Below are positions 47,863 through 58,670 of a stretch of DNA of 64,000 bases, piece after piece; within the stretch, counting starts at the first letter, position 1, and every line of letters starts with the position of its first letter. Source of the stretch: Amorphophallus konjac (lineage: Eukaryota; Streptophyta; Magnoliopsida; Alismatales; Araceae); the NCBI GenBank assembly GCA_022559845.1, contig CM040127.1, forward strand, positions 37,720,708 through 37,784,707. The letters are read 5' to 3'. The notes beneath the pieces were generated by a model. It was not told the DNA's origin and did no database searches. It saw nothing but the letters and a program-made list of their open reading frames with translations. Both the position numbers and the translations under genes were made by a program.

Positions 47863-50800
47863 TTGCAGATATGTCTTGAAGCCAGGGGGAGCAAATGGTA
47901 TCTAGACAGTGGTTGCTCAAGGCATATGACAGGGGACAAGAAAGTGTTCTCCAAGCTGCAAGAAAAAGAAGGAGGCTTAGTTGCTTTTGGCGGGAAGGAC
48001 AAAGGTAAAATAATCGGAGTTGGAGACATAGGTAAGAATTCTGAAACTCTGATTGAAAATGTCCTTCTGGTGAAAGGTTTGAATCATAATTTGTTGAGCA
48101 TAAGTCAATTATGTGATAAGGGTTTTAAGATTGTTTTTGATATGACTCACTGTTTTGTCATGTGCAAAAATTCAAATGAAATCAAATTCATTGGTAAAAG
48201 GAGCAACAATGTGTACACCATTGATCTTCATGATGTTTCAGTTGATAATGTGTGTTTGGTAGCTAACAACCATGAGAATGCATGGCTATGGCACCGCAGA
48301 CTAGGTCATGCTAGTTTTGGAGTGATCTCTAAGTTGTCTAGACATGACTTGGTGATAGGTCTGCCCAAATTGAAATTTGAAAGCGATAATATCTGTGAAG
48401 CTTGCACGAAAGACAAGCAAACACGAATCTCATTCAAAAACAAAAATATTGTTTCTTCCGCTAGGCCATTGGAACTGTTGCATCTTGATCTTTTTGGTCC
48501 TACTAAAACATCTAGCCTAGGAGGAAAATCCTATGGCTTTGTGATTGTTGATGATTTCTCCAGATTCACATAGGTGCTATTTTTAGCTAATAAAAGTGAT
48601 GCCGTGACGGAGTTTCAAGTGTTTTGCAGAAAAATTCAGAATGAAAAGGGTTACCTCATCACCACAATCCAAAGTGATCATGGTGGTGAATTTGAAAATC
48701 ATGAATTCAGCATGTTCTGTGAAGAGCAGGGGTACACACACAATTTTTCATCACCAAGAACGCCCCAGCAAAATGGAGTAGTAGAGCGAAAGAATAGAAC
48801 GTTGATAGACATGGCCCGGACCATGCTCAGTGAGAATTCTCTACCCAAGTATTTTTGGGCTGAAGCGGTAAGTACCGCAAGCTACATCATCAACAGGGCA
48901 ATGGTAAGGCCCATTCTGAAGAAAACTCCATATGAGCTCTACAAGGGTAAGAAGCCAAACATTTCTTATCTTAAACCCTTTGGATGCCCTGGCTATATCT
49001 TGAACAATGGTAAGTCCAATCTGGGTAAGTTTGATGAAAAGAGTGATAAAGGAATTTTTCTAGGTTATGCACTCAATTCTAGAGCTTATCGATTATTCAA
49101 TAAAAGGACTTTAGTTGTTGAAGAAAGTCCTCATGTTATTTTTGATGAATCCGAGTCAAAACTCACAAAGCAAATTTCTTCTATCTCGGATGCAGATGAA
49201 GACCCTAAGAACTCATCAAATGTTAAAGCCAATGATGAGCCATTAAAGGCAACTTTAAGTAAAAATGAGGAAGATGAGGATCCTACAATTGAGACACTGC
49301 AAGAACCACAAGTGCAACATCCTGATCTGCCAAGCTCCTCCACATTTCTAAAGGATCATCCAACTGTGAACATCATAGGTAATCTGGAGGATGGGGTGAA
49401 AACTAGGTCCTCTCTAAGGCAGGTTGAACAGGAGGACCTGATGGCCCTACTCTCTCAAGTAGAGCCCAAGGACATTCATGAAGCTCTTCAAGATGAATCT
49501 TGGATTCAGGCGATGCATGAAGAGCTGCATCAATTTGAAAGAAACGAGGTGTGGACTCTCGTGCAGCGTCCTAAGAACCATCCTACTATTGGAACTCGCT
49601 GGGTTTTCAGAAACAAGCTAAATGATGCGGGATTGATTGTGAGGAATAAGGCTCGGCTTGTGGCCAAGGGATACAGCCAGGAGATGGGAATTGACTTTGA
49701 TGAGTCTTTTGCACCAGTTGCTAGACTTGAAGCAGTCCGAATCAAACTGTCCTACGCTTGCTCTTTAAACTATTTCAAATGGATGTTAAATCTGCATTTC
49801 TTAACGGCTATATCAAGGAGGATGTCTTTGTAGAGCATCCGCCAGGTTTTGAAGATTCCAAACATCCACGACACGTGTACAAGCTCCAAAAGGCCTTGTA
49901 CGGACTAAAACAAGCACCAAGGGCATGGTATGAACGGCTTACTTCTTTTCTTGCTGAAAATGGGTTCAAGAGAGATAAGGTTGATCAAACACTTTTCACA
50001 AGGAAATCAGGTAAGGACATTTTGGTGGTTCAAGTGTATGTGGATGATATTATTTTTGGAGCTTCTGATAATGCCTTATGCGAGGATTTTGCAAAGACCA
50101 TGCAAGGAGAATTCGAGATGAGCTTAATGGGGGAGTTAAATTTCTTTCTTGGATTGCAGGTGAAACAAACTTCGGAAGGAATTTTTATAAATCAAGCAAA
50201 GTATACTATGGAATTGCTGAAGAAATACGGGATGGCGGAAGCAAACATATCAACTCCCATGGCCACCACCACAAAGCTGGATAAGGATGAAAATGGTAAA
50301 ATAGTAGATTCCACACTGTTTCGAGGTATGATCGGATCACTACTGTACCTTACAGCATGCCGCCCTGACATTCAATTCAGTGTATGTCTCTGTACCCATT
50401 TCCAGTCATGCCCTAAAGAATCTCACTTATCAGCTGTTAAACGCATTTTCAGATATCTAATTGGCACTATTGACTTTGGCTTGTGGTTTCCTATTGGTAG
50501 TTCTTTTGAGTTAATTGCGTAAACCGATGCGGATTACGTCGGATGTATTGTAGATCGTAAAAGTACAAGTGGGTACTGTCAGTTTCTTGGCGGGTGCCTT
50601 GTTTCATGGGCCTCTAAGAAACAACATTCAGTAGCTCTCTCAACGGCCGAGGCTGAATATGTAGCCGCCGGAAGTTGTGGAGCCCAAGTACTTTGGATCA
50701 AAAATCAATTGCTTGATTTGAATGTTGAAGTGGATTGTGTGCCGATCTTCTGTGATAATACGAGTGCAATTAATCTCTCCAAAAATCCTGTTCAACACTC

Positions 50801-50990
50801 CAGAACCAAACACATTGACATTCGGCATCATTTTCTGAGAGATCATGTAGGCAAGGGGGTCTTTGGGTTCAAGTTCATTGATTCTCTTAACCAACTAGCT
50901 GACATCTTCACAAAACCTCTAAATCAGGATCAATTCAATAAAATCAGGCGAGAACTCGGCATGTGTAAGGGTGAGGGCATACGCACTTAA
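47863..50990 (+). pseudogene. S2 protease-integrase-RT-RNase H, stops and one frameshift
   Basis: In the gag frame. Protease YLDSGCSRHMTGD. Integrase [40 protein letters not shown] and [10 protein letters not shown], then [15 protein letters not shown], the part S1 has lost. TAG at 48571 replaces Trp in [40 protein letters not shown] 1-nt loss near 49765 moves the rest to another frame, with [24 protein letters not shown] and VYVDDIIFG. A TAA at 50520 interrupts RNase H just before TDADYVG; then come SKKQHSV, STAEAEYVA, FCDNTSAINL, RTKHIDIRHHFLRD, DIFTKPL and the natural stop at 50990. All catalytic residues remain readable, which fits recent inactivation. Confidence 0.9.
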
Positions 50991-51790
50991 GTCTGCATTA
51001 GGTTGTTTCTCTTTTTTGTTGGGTAGATCATGTGAGATGCATGCATTGTGTGTGGTTCACTTTTATTGTGTATGACTATTCCTAGCATGTGTGCCTGTAC
51101 TTATATTTATATACACTTATTCCTTGACATTTTTCTACAACTGAATATTCCTTGATAGATAAATGTGGACTAGTGATCTAGTGCTCTTAGCAGTCTCCAT
51201 TCAAGGGTTTCCGTAGTCGACTCATGCTTTATATCATTCGTGGGTTAGCAAAAGAAAAGAAATAAAAAAAAGAAAGAAAAATGATCTGTGAAAATGGGGG
51301 AGTCCAAGGGTCATGGAGCCCACTTCTATCTCCGGTAGTGCCTAGCTGGGGTTCTTCCTCTCTCTCGGGGTCTTTTTTGGGATTTAGGCCCCAGCGGTCG
51401 ACCGCTGGCTTCGTGCCGGTCGACCGCCAGCGGTGAACCGGCCCGGGTCAACCGCGTCCGAACCCTACTTTAAGGGGGTTTTCTTCCCCCCTTTCTCATT
51501 CTATCACTCTCCCTTCTCTCTCCCTTATTCCACCTCCACTCTGGCACATCTCCCTCCCACCTTTCAAGCCCTAAAAACCCCACACCATTTCTACCCAAGC
51601 ACGATCCGGTCGATTGGTTTCCATTTCGGAACGTCTCCTCACCGGCGTTCGTGCACTCGTGCCAACCTTCCTTGAGCTCCAGAGCGTGGAGACGGTGTTC
51701 TTAGTTCTTCCCGGTGTCTCCCTCTCCATCCCAAGGTAGAGGTTCTACCTCTCTAGAGGATACTCTCTTCAGCGGGTTTCCTAGTCTAAA
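50991..51790 (+). promoter_or_regulatory. S2 spacer upstream of extra ORF, with GTCGAC palindrome
   Basis: A purine-rich tract (AAAGAAAAG.., 51250-51290) and a polypurine-tract-like ATGGGGGAGTCC (51294) lead into a perfect 18-bp palindrome CCAGCGGTCGACCGCTGG (51391-51408) and a second GTCGAC at 51418. C/T-rich 5'-leader-like DNA follows (51480-51720). The layout resembles a promoter and leader for the ORF at 51791. No TATA box is obvious. Confidence 0.4.
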
Positions 51791-52654
51791 ATGGCACCTC
51801 GAAGGAGTGCTCGGCATCTTCTCCAAGGGGAACCTGGTGCTCAGAGACGTGAAGCTCCGGCCGCACCTCCACCACAAGCTCCCGCACGCAGGTTACCTCC
51901 GAGGACTATCATCGAGTCTCGTCTTGTTGATTTTCAAGAGTTGAATGAAATCCTGCCCGACATCTATACAGTTTTTTCAATGCAACCGGGGTGGCTTGAT
52001 TTTGTCACTAGATACAATCGCTTCTATCCCTATCTAGTACAACAGTTCTATGGGAATTTGGTTGACAGAAATGGAAGCTTGTATACAATGGTTCAAGGCA
52101 TTGAGATCCGCATTAATGCAGAATTATTCCATAATGCCCTAGGTGTTTCCTCCCATGGTGCAGACATGCTTTTTGGGCATGGTGAGGTTGAGGCTAGTTT
52201 TATTGCCATGACGAGCTGTGATTTTGTTCGTGGTGTGAGTGACCTCATTGAGCTGAATGCCAACCACTTTCCCGCACTACAACGAGTTATTCATCACATG
52301 TTTACTACACTTATTTATCCCAAGAGTGGCAGCCGAGATGAAGTGACCGAAGTGCACCATTTCCTGTTCTATCATGTTATGAATGGCGACTTGGTTAATA
52401 TGGGATGGCTCATGACTCAATTGATAACTCGATGCCGTACACATTTACGGCGATTCCTGCCCTATGCCTCTCAGCTCACTGGAGTGTTCATCTTTGTCGG
52501 GGTCCCATTGGAGAATGAGCAGTCTGTTCTAGTCCGCCATGATGACATTTACAATGAGCATAAGCTTTTCTCCGATATGGGATATTACAGGGATGCCAAT
52601 GGTGAAATTTGCCATGATGTCCCAGTTTATGGGGAAGAAATTGGCAGTGAATAA
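51791..52654 (+). CDS. S2 extra ORF, plant 'putative transposon protein'-like
   Basis: ATG 51791 after a C/T-rich leader; 287 residues. A basic, Ala/Pro-rich start (MAPRRSARHLLQ) is followed by a globular part: LVDFQELNEILPDIYTVF, YPYLVQQFYGNLVDRNGSL, GIEIRINAELFHNALGVSS, LQRVIHHMFTTLIYPKSGSR, HHFLFYHVMNGDLVNMGWLM. The order (F)YxNL, IxxxxFxxALGVS, then a conserved H-rich helical end resembles the 'putative plant transposon protein' domain found in many plant proteins; this is from memory and was not searched. There is no signal peptide or clear membrane helix, so an envelope role is not supported. It lies between pol and the 3' LTR, where some Sireviruses have an env-like gene. Confidence 0.7.
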   Translation: MAPRRSARHLLQGEPGAQRREAPAAPPPQAPARRLPPRTIIESRLVDFQELNEILPDIYTVFSMQPGWLDFVTRYNRFYPYLVQQFYGNLVDRNGSLYTMVQGIEIRINAELFHNALGVSSHGADMLFGHGEVEASFIAMTSCDFVRGVSDLIELNANHFPALQRVIHHMFTTLIYPKSGSRDEVTEVHHFLFYHVMNGDLVNMGWLMTQLITRCRTHLRRFLPYASQLTGVFIFVGVPLENEQSVLVRHDDIYNEHKLFSDMGYYRDANGEICHDVPVYGEEIGSE

Positions 52655-52660
52655 GAATAA

Positions 52661-53173
52661 GTGTCGGACCCACAGCAAGATAACCAAAATGCACCTGCAC
52701 CAGTTCGGCCGGCAGATGTGCCTCCTCCAGCGGATCTCCCTCCTCCACCGCAGCACTTTCATGGGGAGTCTTCTACTCAGGGTGCTGGGCATTCCACTTG
52801 GGGGGACTATGAGGCTCTTGACAGGCGCCTTTTTGGCATGGAAACTCGGCTTGACTCCTCCCTTGGGCATTTGGATACTTTTATGGACACCATGACTGGA
52901 CGAATGGATACCTTCACTCTTGCTCTGGATGATCTTTCTCTCCACATAGCCACTCTCTTTGCCAGCCATGAAGATAACCGTGAGGCCTTTCGCACCACAA
53001 ACCATACCCTTCTTTCCCTCCGTAACCAGCTCCGTCATTATGATGACATTCTTCATAACCTTGAGGATCATCTTCCTCCTGCTCCTGCTCCTGCTCCTGC
53101 TGGTTCCCCCCATGGTGATGGTCCACCGGATGGTGTTCATGGCGAGGAAGCTGAGGATCACCCTGCTGTGTAG
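52661..53173 (+). CDS. S2 extra ORF, second part (Pro-rich, coiled coil)
   Basis: In the same frame as the ORF that ends at 52654, separated only by TAA GAA TAA. It has no ATG near its beginning. A Pro-rich opening (APAPVRPADVPPPADLPPPP) leads to a helical, heptad-like middle (MDTFTLALDDLSLHIATLF, RNQLRHYDDILHNLEDHL) and a Pro/Gly/Asp end. The two parts read as one protein of about 460 residues with two stops three codons apart. Either the first stop is natural and this is 3' sequence, or the stops are recent damage, or they are read through. Confidence 0.5.
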   Translation: MSDPQQDNQNAPAPVRPADVPPPADLPPPPQHFHGESSTQGAGHSTWGDYEALDRRLFGMETRLDSSLGHLDTFMDTMTGRMDTFTLALDDLSLHIATLFASHEDNREAFRTTNHTLLSLRNQLRHYDDILHNLEDHLPPAPAPAPAGSPHGDGPPDGVHGEEAEDHPAV

Positions 53174-53744
53174 CTGCTTTTTGGGTCTCTAGTGTCCCTT
53201 TTGTCCACTTTTTGTATCCCCTCCCTCTCCTTTTTGCTGATGTCAAAGGGGGAGAAGTAGGCTATTAGGCTTATATATATATATATGCTATGTGTGTTTG
53301 GTGTTTGCCTGCTTGCATGCCTGTCTATCTCTTGCATCGTAGTTTGAGCATATTGTATGCATTAGTGGTTGCATTCCTTAGCGTGTCAAGCTCATTTCTC
53401 CCTTCTGCATTCAATGTACCTTGTATGGATCAAATAAAAATGAATGGAAGAATGCACTCTTTGACGTTACAAGATTGGCTCCTTTCCTTCTCACCTCTTG
53501 TCAATACGGAAAATAAGTATTGAATGGTTGGTATGAATTCGTTGACATGCTTGTGTTGGTAGTGATATGTTTGGTGATATGAGCATTTCGAATGCCTTCA
53601 AATCGTGAGTTTAGAAGAGTCAACTTGATGGATTTCCACGTATCTCATATGTGATTGTCGAAGCTTCTAAAACTCTTTCAAAAGCACATTTGTGAAAATG
53701 CAATTCTACTGCCTAGGTTTTGTCATCATCAAAAAGGGGGAGAT
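53174..53744 (+). other. S2 3' region with polypurine tracts
   Basis: AAAGGGGGAGAA at about 53243, an AT microsatellite at 53270-53286, and the final AAAAAGGGGGAGA at 53731-53743 directly before the LTR. No ORF is supported. Confidence 0.75.
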
Positions 53745-55100
53745 TGTTGAACATATCCGAGTGATTTTGATGATAACAAAACCTAAGATATTTCTCTCCC
53801 TTGTATCTTGTTTTCAAGCAAAGCTTCATGCTTTAAACCTTCAATTTTCACCCCATGTCAACTGTGTGGTTATGAATTCTTCCATGGGTTTATTCAAACA
53901 TAAATCAACTCATACACAAGCCCGTTTCAATCATCAAACAAATGGATAGCTTCAAGAGAGCTAACACTTGATTTTTGTAGGATTGAAGATTGGCGGTCGA
54001 CCTGTGGACCCCTAGCGGTCGACCTAAAATAACAGAATTAAAATCTGGAATCTGAGAAAGCTGGCGGTCGACCGCCAGGAGCTAGCGGTCGACCTATTCT
54101 CCCAGCAGCCAAATGGCTATAGGACGGCCAATGGCGGTCGACCGCTGGCCTTTGTAGGTCGACCGCCAGCCTCGAGCTGCCAACAAATGTTGACTTTTTG
54201 TCACTTCGAGAAATGGTCTTTCTCTTGGTATTGTTTAATCCCTAAGCAACCTAACTCTCCAGAAATTGTGGATCTGGTCTGGGGGAGTCTTTGGACCATT
54301 CAAGAACCTATAAAGCTTATACAAGAGGGTTTGGAAAACCCTAATGCTCAAGGAAGATCAAAGGGAGGCTGCCAAGAGGAAGAGAAGGGATTTGGCACTG
54401 TAGACGTGAACAGTGCTCCGAGAGGAAAGTTCTTCATCCTTCTTCATCTAATCAAGTGCAAATCAGTCCAAGGATTCAAGCTGCATCCAAAGCATACAAT
54501 CATCCACTAAGGGGGAGCATATCAAGATCCTTCTCTTATGTTTTGAATTCATTCTTGATCTCTCAAAGCTTCATCTGTAATCCTTGTAATCTTTAAACAT
54601 TCCAGAGTGTGTGGATCCTCTTAGATCCGTGTGTGTGTGTGGTTGTGTGTTCTTGGTTGGAGGTGTGTGTGTGTATTAAGGTGTTCCTACACCTTCGTGG
54701 GAATCCTCCTTCCTAGTGTGTGAGTGTTGTGTGTGGTTGATCTTGTAACTTCCTACAAGATAGTGTGTGGTTCCTCACTGTCCGTGAGGGGTGGACGTAG
54801 GTTGCCGTTGTGGCATCCGAACCACCTAAAATCGTTGTCTCTGTGTGGTTTGTTCCTTTTCCTCTATCCTCCTTCTGTGCAAATCGTAAGTGTGTTAGTT
54901 TAGTTCAGTTTTTATTCTCTTTTATCCTGCATAATCCTTCTTCACCTTATAAAACTTGCTTTGTCTGTGGGCTTTAATTATTTCAGGTTCTCTTGTTAGC
55001 TTCTTGTCACACATTTTATAAAAAGGCGATAAAGTTTCATTTTTTCTACCATCACCCAATTCACCCCCCCTCTTGGGTGCCATTTAATCTCGGGACTTCA
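53745..55100 (+). repeat. S2 3' LTR
   Basis: About 1356 bp, near-identical to the 5' LTR, with the same termini, followed by AAATC. Confidence 0.95.
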
Positions 55101-56551
55101 AAATCCACATGCTGAATGATATGAGTGGGGTCGTACACATATTTCTGTAACATAGACACGTGGAAAACATTATGTACGCCTGACAATTGAGGCGGTAATG
55201 CGAATCTGTAAGCAACCTCTCCCACTCTATCCGGAATCTCGAACGGACCAATATATCTCGGACTCAGCTTGCCATGAATGCCAAATCTTCGAATCCCTCT
55301 TGTAGGAGAGACTTTCAGAAATACATGCTCGCCAACTTGAAATTCCAATACCCTTCTTCTATTGTCGGCATAACTCTTCTGTCTTGATTGAGCCACTTGT
55401 AACCGGTCTCGGATAATACGGATGTTCTGTGATGATTCTGAAATAAGATCCAGTCCAAGCCATTGCTTTTCACCTACATCGTCCCAACACAATGGGGAAC
55501 GACAACTTCTTCTATACAATGCTTCAAAAGGAGCCATTTGAATGCTGGATTGATAACTGTTGTTGTAGGCGAATTCAATCAAAGCCAAATGGTCACTCCA
55601 ACTGCCTCCAAAATCGATCATACATGCTCTAAGCATATCTTCCACTATCTGGTTGGTTCTTTCAGTCTGTCCATCTGTCTGTGGATGAAAGACAGTACTG
55701 AAATTCAGACGAGTACCCAAAGACGCTTGTAGTCCCTTCCAGAAATGTGAAGTAAATCTGGGATCTCTATCAGACACAATGCTGATTGGTATACCATGGA
55801 GCCTTACCACTTCCTTCAAATACAAAGCAGCCAATACATCAACTATCCATTTGGACTTAATGGGTAAGAAATGAGCTGACTTTGTCAATCGATCGACAAT
55901 CACCCACATTGCATCCAGTCCACCACAAGTCCTAGGTAGACCCATAATGAAGTCCATGCCAATGCTTTCCCACTTCCATTGGGGTATGTCGAGTGGTTTC
56001 AATTTTCCTGCCGGTCTGAAATGTTCAGCCTTAACTTGCTGACAAACCACGCATCTACTCATGAAGTCTGCAACTTCCCTTTTCATATTCGGCCACCAAA
56101 AGGATCTCCTCAAATCCTTGAACATTTTAGTGCCTCCAGGATGAATGGTGTATTTGGATCTATGTGCTTCCTCAAGAATCTTGTTCTTTATCTCAGCTTC
56201 ATCAGGTACACAAGTTCTGCCCTGGAATAACAATCTTCCATCGTTAGCCATCGTGCTGCTCAAGCTTCCCTTGATCTCTACTAGCTTGGGATCATTATCT
56301 TGCAAAGATTTGATTTCCATCAACAATTCGGGCTTAAGTTGAATCTGTGCAATCATAACCCGATCATTGTCAATATTCAGATCCAGACTAGCCAATTGTT
56401 CCAGTAGCTTCCACTCTTGTAACATGAGACTTGACAATCTAGCTACAGGCTTCCGGCTTAATGCATCTGCCACAACATTACCTTTTCCAGGATGATACTC
56501 AATCGAGAAGTCGAAGTCCTTCAAGTACTCCAACCATCTTCTTTGCCTCAT
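55101..56551 (-). pseudogene. T2 RNase H end and integrase, cut by S2
   Basis: The minus frame starts with the RNase H tail (VVADALSRKP). It then has the integrase zinc domain (HRSKYTIHPGG, CVVCQQVK), the core (GMDFIMGLP, SIVSDRDPRF and HPQTDGQTERTNQIVEDMLR, giving D, D and E), and the GPY/F-type end (LSPRYIGPFEI, VAYRFALPP, VHNVFHVSMLQKYV). At 55101 the frame enters the S2 LTR; its true continuation is the chromodomain at 44413-44598. An in-frame TAA at 56573 separates it from the RNase H part. The motifs match Tekay/Del chromoviruses. Confidence 0.9.
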
Positions 56552-56572
56552 ATTGAGTTCCTTCTGAGAAAA

Positions 56573-57630
56573 TTAATATTTCAGACTCTTATGATATGAA
56601 AATACTGTGAATGTTTCTCCATACAAGTAATGTCTCCATATCTTCAAAGCAAACACGACTGGTGCAAGTTCCAAATCATGAACATGATAATTCTCTTCAT
56701 GCTTCCTCAACTGCCTAGAAGAATATGCAATCACTTTCCCATGCTGCATGAGTACACAGCCTAAACCAATACCTGAAGCATCAGTGTATACGATAAAACC
56801 TCCTTCACCAGAAGGTAAAGCCAATACAGGTGCAGTAGTTAAACATTCCTTCAAAGTCTGAAAGCTTCGCTGGCAATATTCTGACCAATCAAATTTGTTC
56901 TCCTTTTAGAGAAATCATGGATAAATCTCCGGTAGTATCCTGCCAGGCCTAGGAAACTTCTAACTTCAGTCACACTGGTAGGCTGATCCCAATTCTTCAC
57001 TGCCTCTACCTTAGAAGGATCAATAGAAATTCCTTCCTTTGTGATGATATGTCTGAGAAAGGACACCTCTTGTAGCCAGAACTCACACTTACTGAACTTG
57101 GCATATAGCTGATGATCTCTCAATAGTTGTAATGCCATCCTCATATGTTCAGCATGCTCCTCTTCATTCTTAGAATAAATCAGGATGTCATCAATGAATA
57201 CCACGACCCATTGATCAAGATAGGGCCGAAATACATTGTTCATCAACTGCATGAAAGCTGCTGGTGCATTCGTTAGACCAAAAGGCATAACGACAAATTC
57301 AAAATGACCATACCTGCTGCAGAAAGCTGTTTTATAGATATCCTCTTCCTTGATCCGCAACTGATGATATCCAGATCGAAGATCGATCTTAGAAAAATAC
57401 TGAGCTCCTGCTATCTGGTCAAATAATTCGTCAATCCTCGGCAATGGATATTTGTTCTTGACAGTCTGTTGGTTCAATTGCCGATAATCGATACACAACC
57501 TCATCGAACCATCTTTCTTCCGGACGAATAATATAGGGGCTCCCCAAGGGGAAGTACTTGGACGAATGAAACCCTTCTCGAGCAATTCCATCAACTGTTG
57601 CTTTAATTCTCTCAGTTCCGCAGGAGACAT
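56573..57630 (-). pseudogene. T2 reverse transcriptase-RNase H, deletion and frameshift
   Basis: RT frame 57630-about 56880: [65 protein letters not shown], catalytic [11 protein letters not shown], and [14 protein letters not shown]. Right after HDFSK about ten expected residues are missing and the frame shifts. RNase H then continues (56854 on) with [19 protein letters not shown] and [14 protein letters not shown], to a TAA at 56573 after HKSLKY. Catalytic residues are visible in both domains, but the protein cannot be made in one piece. Confidence 0.9.
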
Positions 57631-57743
57631 ACGATAAGGAGCTTTGGAAATAGAGATGTGCCAGGAATGATATCAATAGAGAAGATAACTTCCCGCTCAG
57701 GCGGAAGTCCTGGTAGTTCCTCTGGAAGGACATCAGAAAAATC

Positions 57744-58649
57744 TCAGACAACAGAAATGTCCTTAATCTCAATCTGCTGCTCAGGGGTTGCACAGACAAA
57801 GGCTAGAAAAGCCTCGCATCCTCGTCTCATCAGTTTATCAGCTCGAAGAGCCGAGATAAGTGATACAGAGTTATGGTGCTTAACTCCCACAAAAGAAAGT
57901 CTCGGGTGCCTAGTAAAAGACACAGAGCTAGAACTGCAGTGAACACCTGCCTCATTTCTAGCTAACCAATCTGCTCCTAGGATTACATCATAATCCTTCA
58001 TGTCCATGCAAACTAAATCAGCTGGTAAATTCTGTTCATCAATCATAACCTTACTAGAAGGATAGAAATACTGAATTACCGATCTCGAACCAATAGGCGT
58101 TGAGATTTCTAACGGAGAATTCATCAAAACAGGTTCCACAGCTAAAGACTTAGCAAATCTCCGAGAAATAAATGAATGCGTGGCACTAATATCAAAAAGA
58201 ACAAATGCTGGCTTGTCGAGTATAATAAGAGTACCTTTGACGATTCCACCATCCTCGGCGGTTCCTGCTTCATCTGCGTGCAAAGCTTGGAGCTTGCCTT
58301 GCGGCCTTTTGATGCCTTGTGGTTTTACCGGGGTAGCTTGCTCCGATAAAAGAGGACAGTTAGGGATACGATGCTCCTTATTTCCACATCGCAAACAGGC
58401 ACCCAACCTGCGCCAGCACTCCTCCATCTTGTGACCAGGACGATCATAAAACTTGCACACGCCCTTGAATGGGACAATAGGGCCAGGCTTCTTGTCTTCA
58501 TGCTTCGACATCTTGCCCTTCCACGATCCAGAACCACTCCACGAACCAGGCCCACTAATAGGCCTCTTCTTGCCATACCCGGGTTTGATATTCCCGGAAC
58601 CCGTAGGTTGTTCCTTCTTTGTGCCTTTTCCACGGATTCTCTCCGTCAT
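57744..58649 (-). pseudogene. T2 gag C-terminus and protease, altered active site
   Basis: The frame continues from gag after a TAA at 58671. It has a Gly/Ser/Lys-rich linker, then two knuckle-like motifs (CKFYDRPGHKMEEC, CLRCGNKEHRIPNC; the first has Tyr for its second Cys). A retropepsin follows with VLFDISATHSFISRRF where the family has D(S/T)GAT, so the catalytic Asp is present but the adjoining S-G is I-S. Further on are VCMDMKDYDVILGADWL and FLAFVC. A TGA at 57744 interrupts before FSDVLPEELPGLPP, which links to RT, and a further shift lies near 57655. Confidence 0.85.
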
Positions 58650-58670
58650 TTCTAGAGTATCTTCTAGGAC

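Larger units (their letters stand above)
44599..55100 (+). mobile_element. S2: young Sirevirus with extra downstream ORFs
   Basis: Inserted into the T2 integrase reading frame with target duplication AAATC (44594-44598, 55101-55105). LTRs are 44599-45953 and 53745-55100 (about 1355 bp) and differ at about 12 positions by eye (<1%), nearly all transitions. Primer site TGGTATCAGAGCC at 45956. Gene order: gag, protease, integrase, RT, RNase H, then a pair of ORFs (51791-53173), then the polypurine tract AAAAAGGGGGAGA. The pol frame has several stops and one shift, so it needs help in trans. Confidence 0.95.

Noticed and set aside
51433..51675. 80-codon ORF in the leader of the S2 extra gene
   Set aside because: Low-complexity Phe/Pro/Ser content from a C/T-rich tract; it ends before the real ATG at 51791.
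51791..52654. Envelope-glycoprotein interpretation of the S2 extra ORF
   Set aside because: No signal peptide, transmembrane helix or cleavage motif could be seen.
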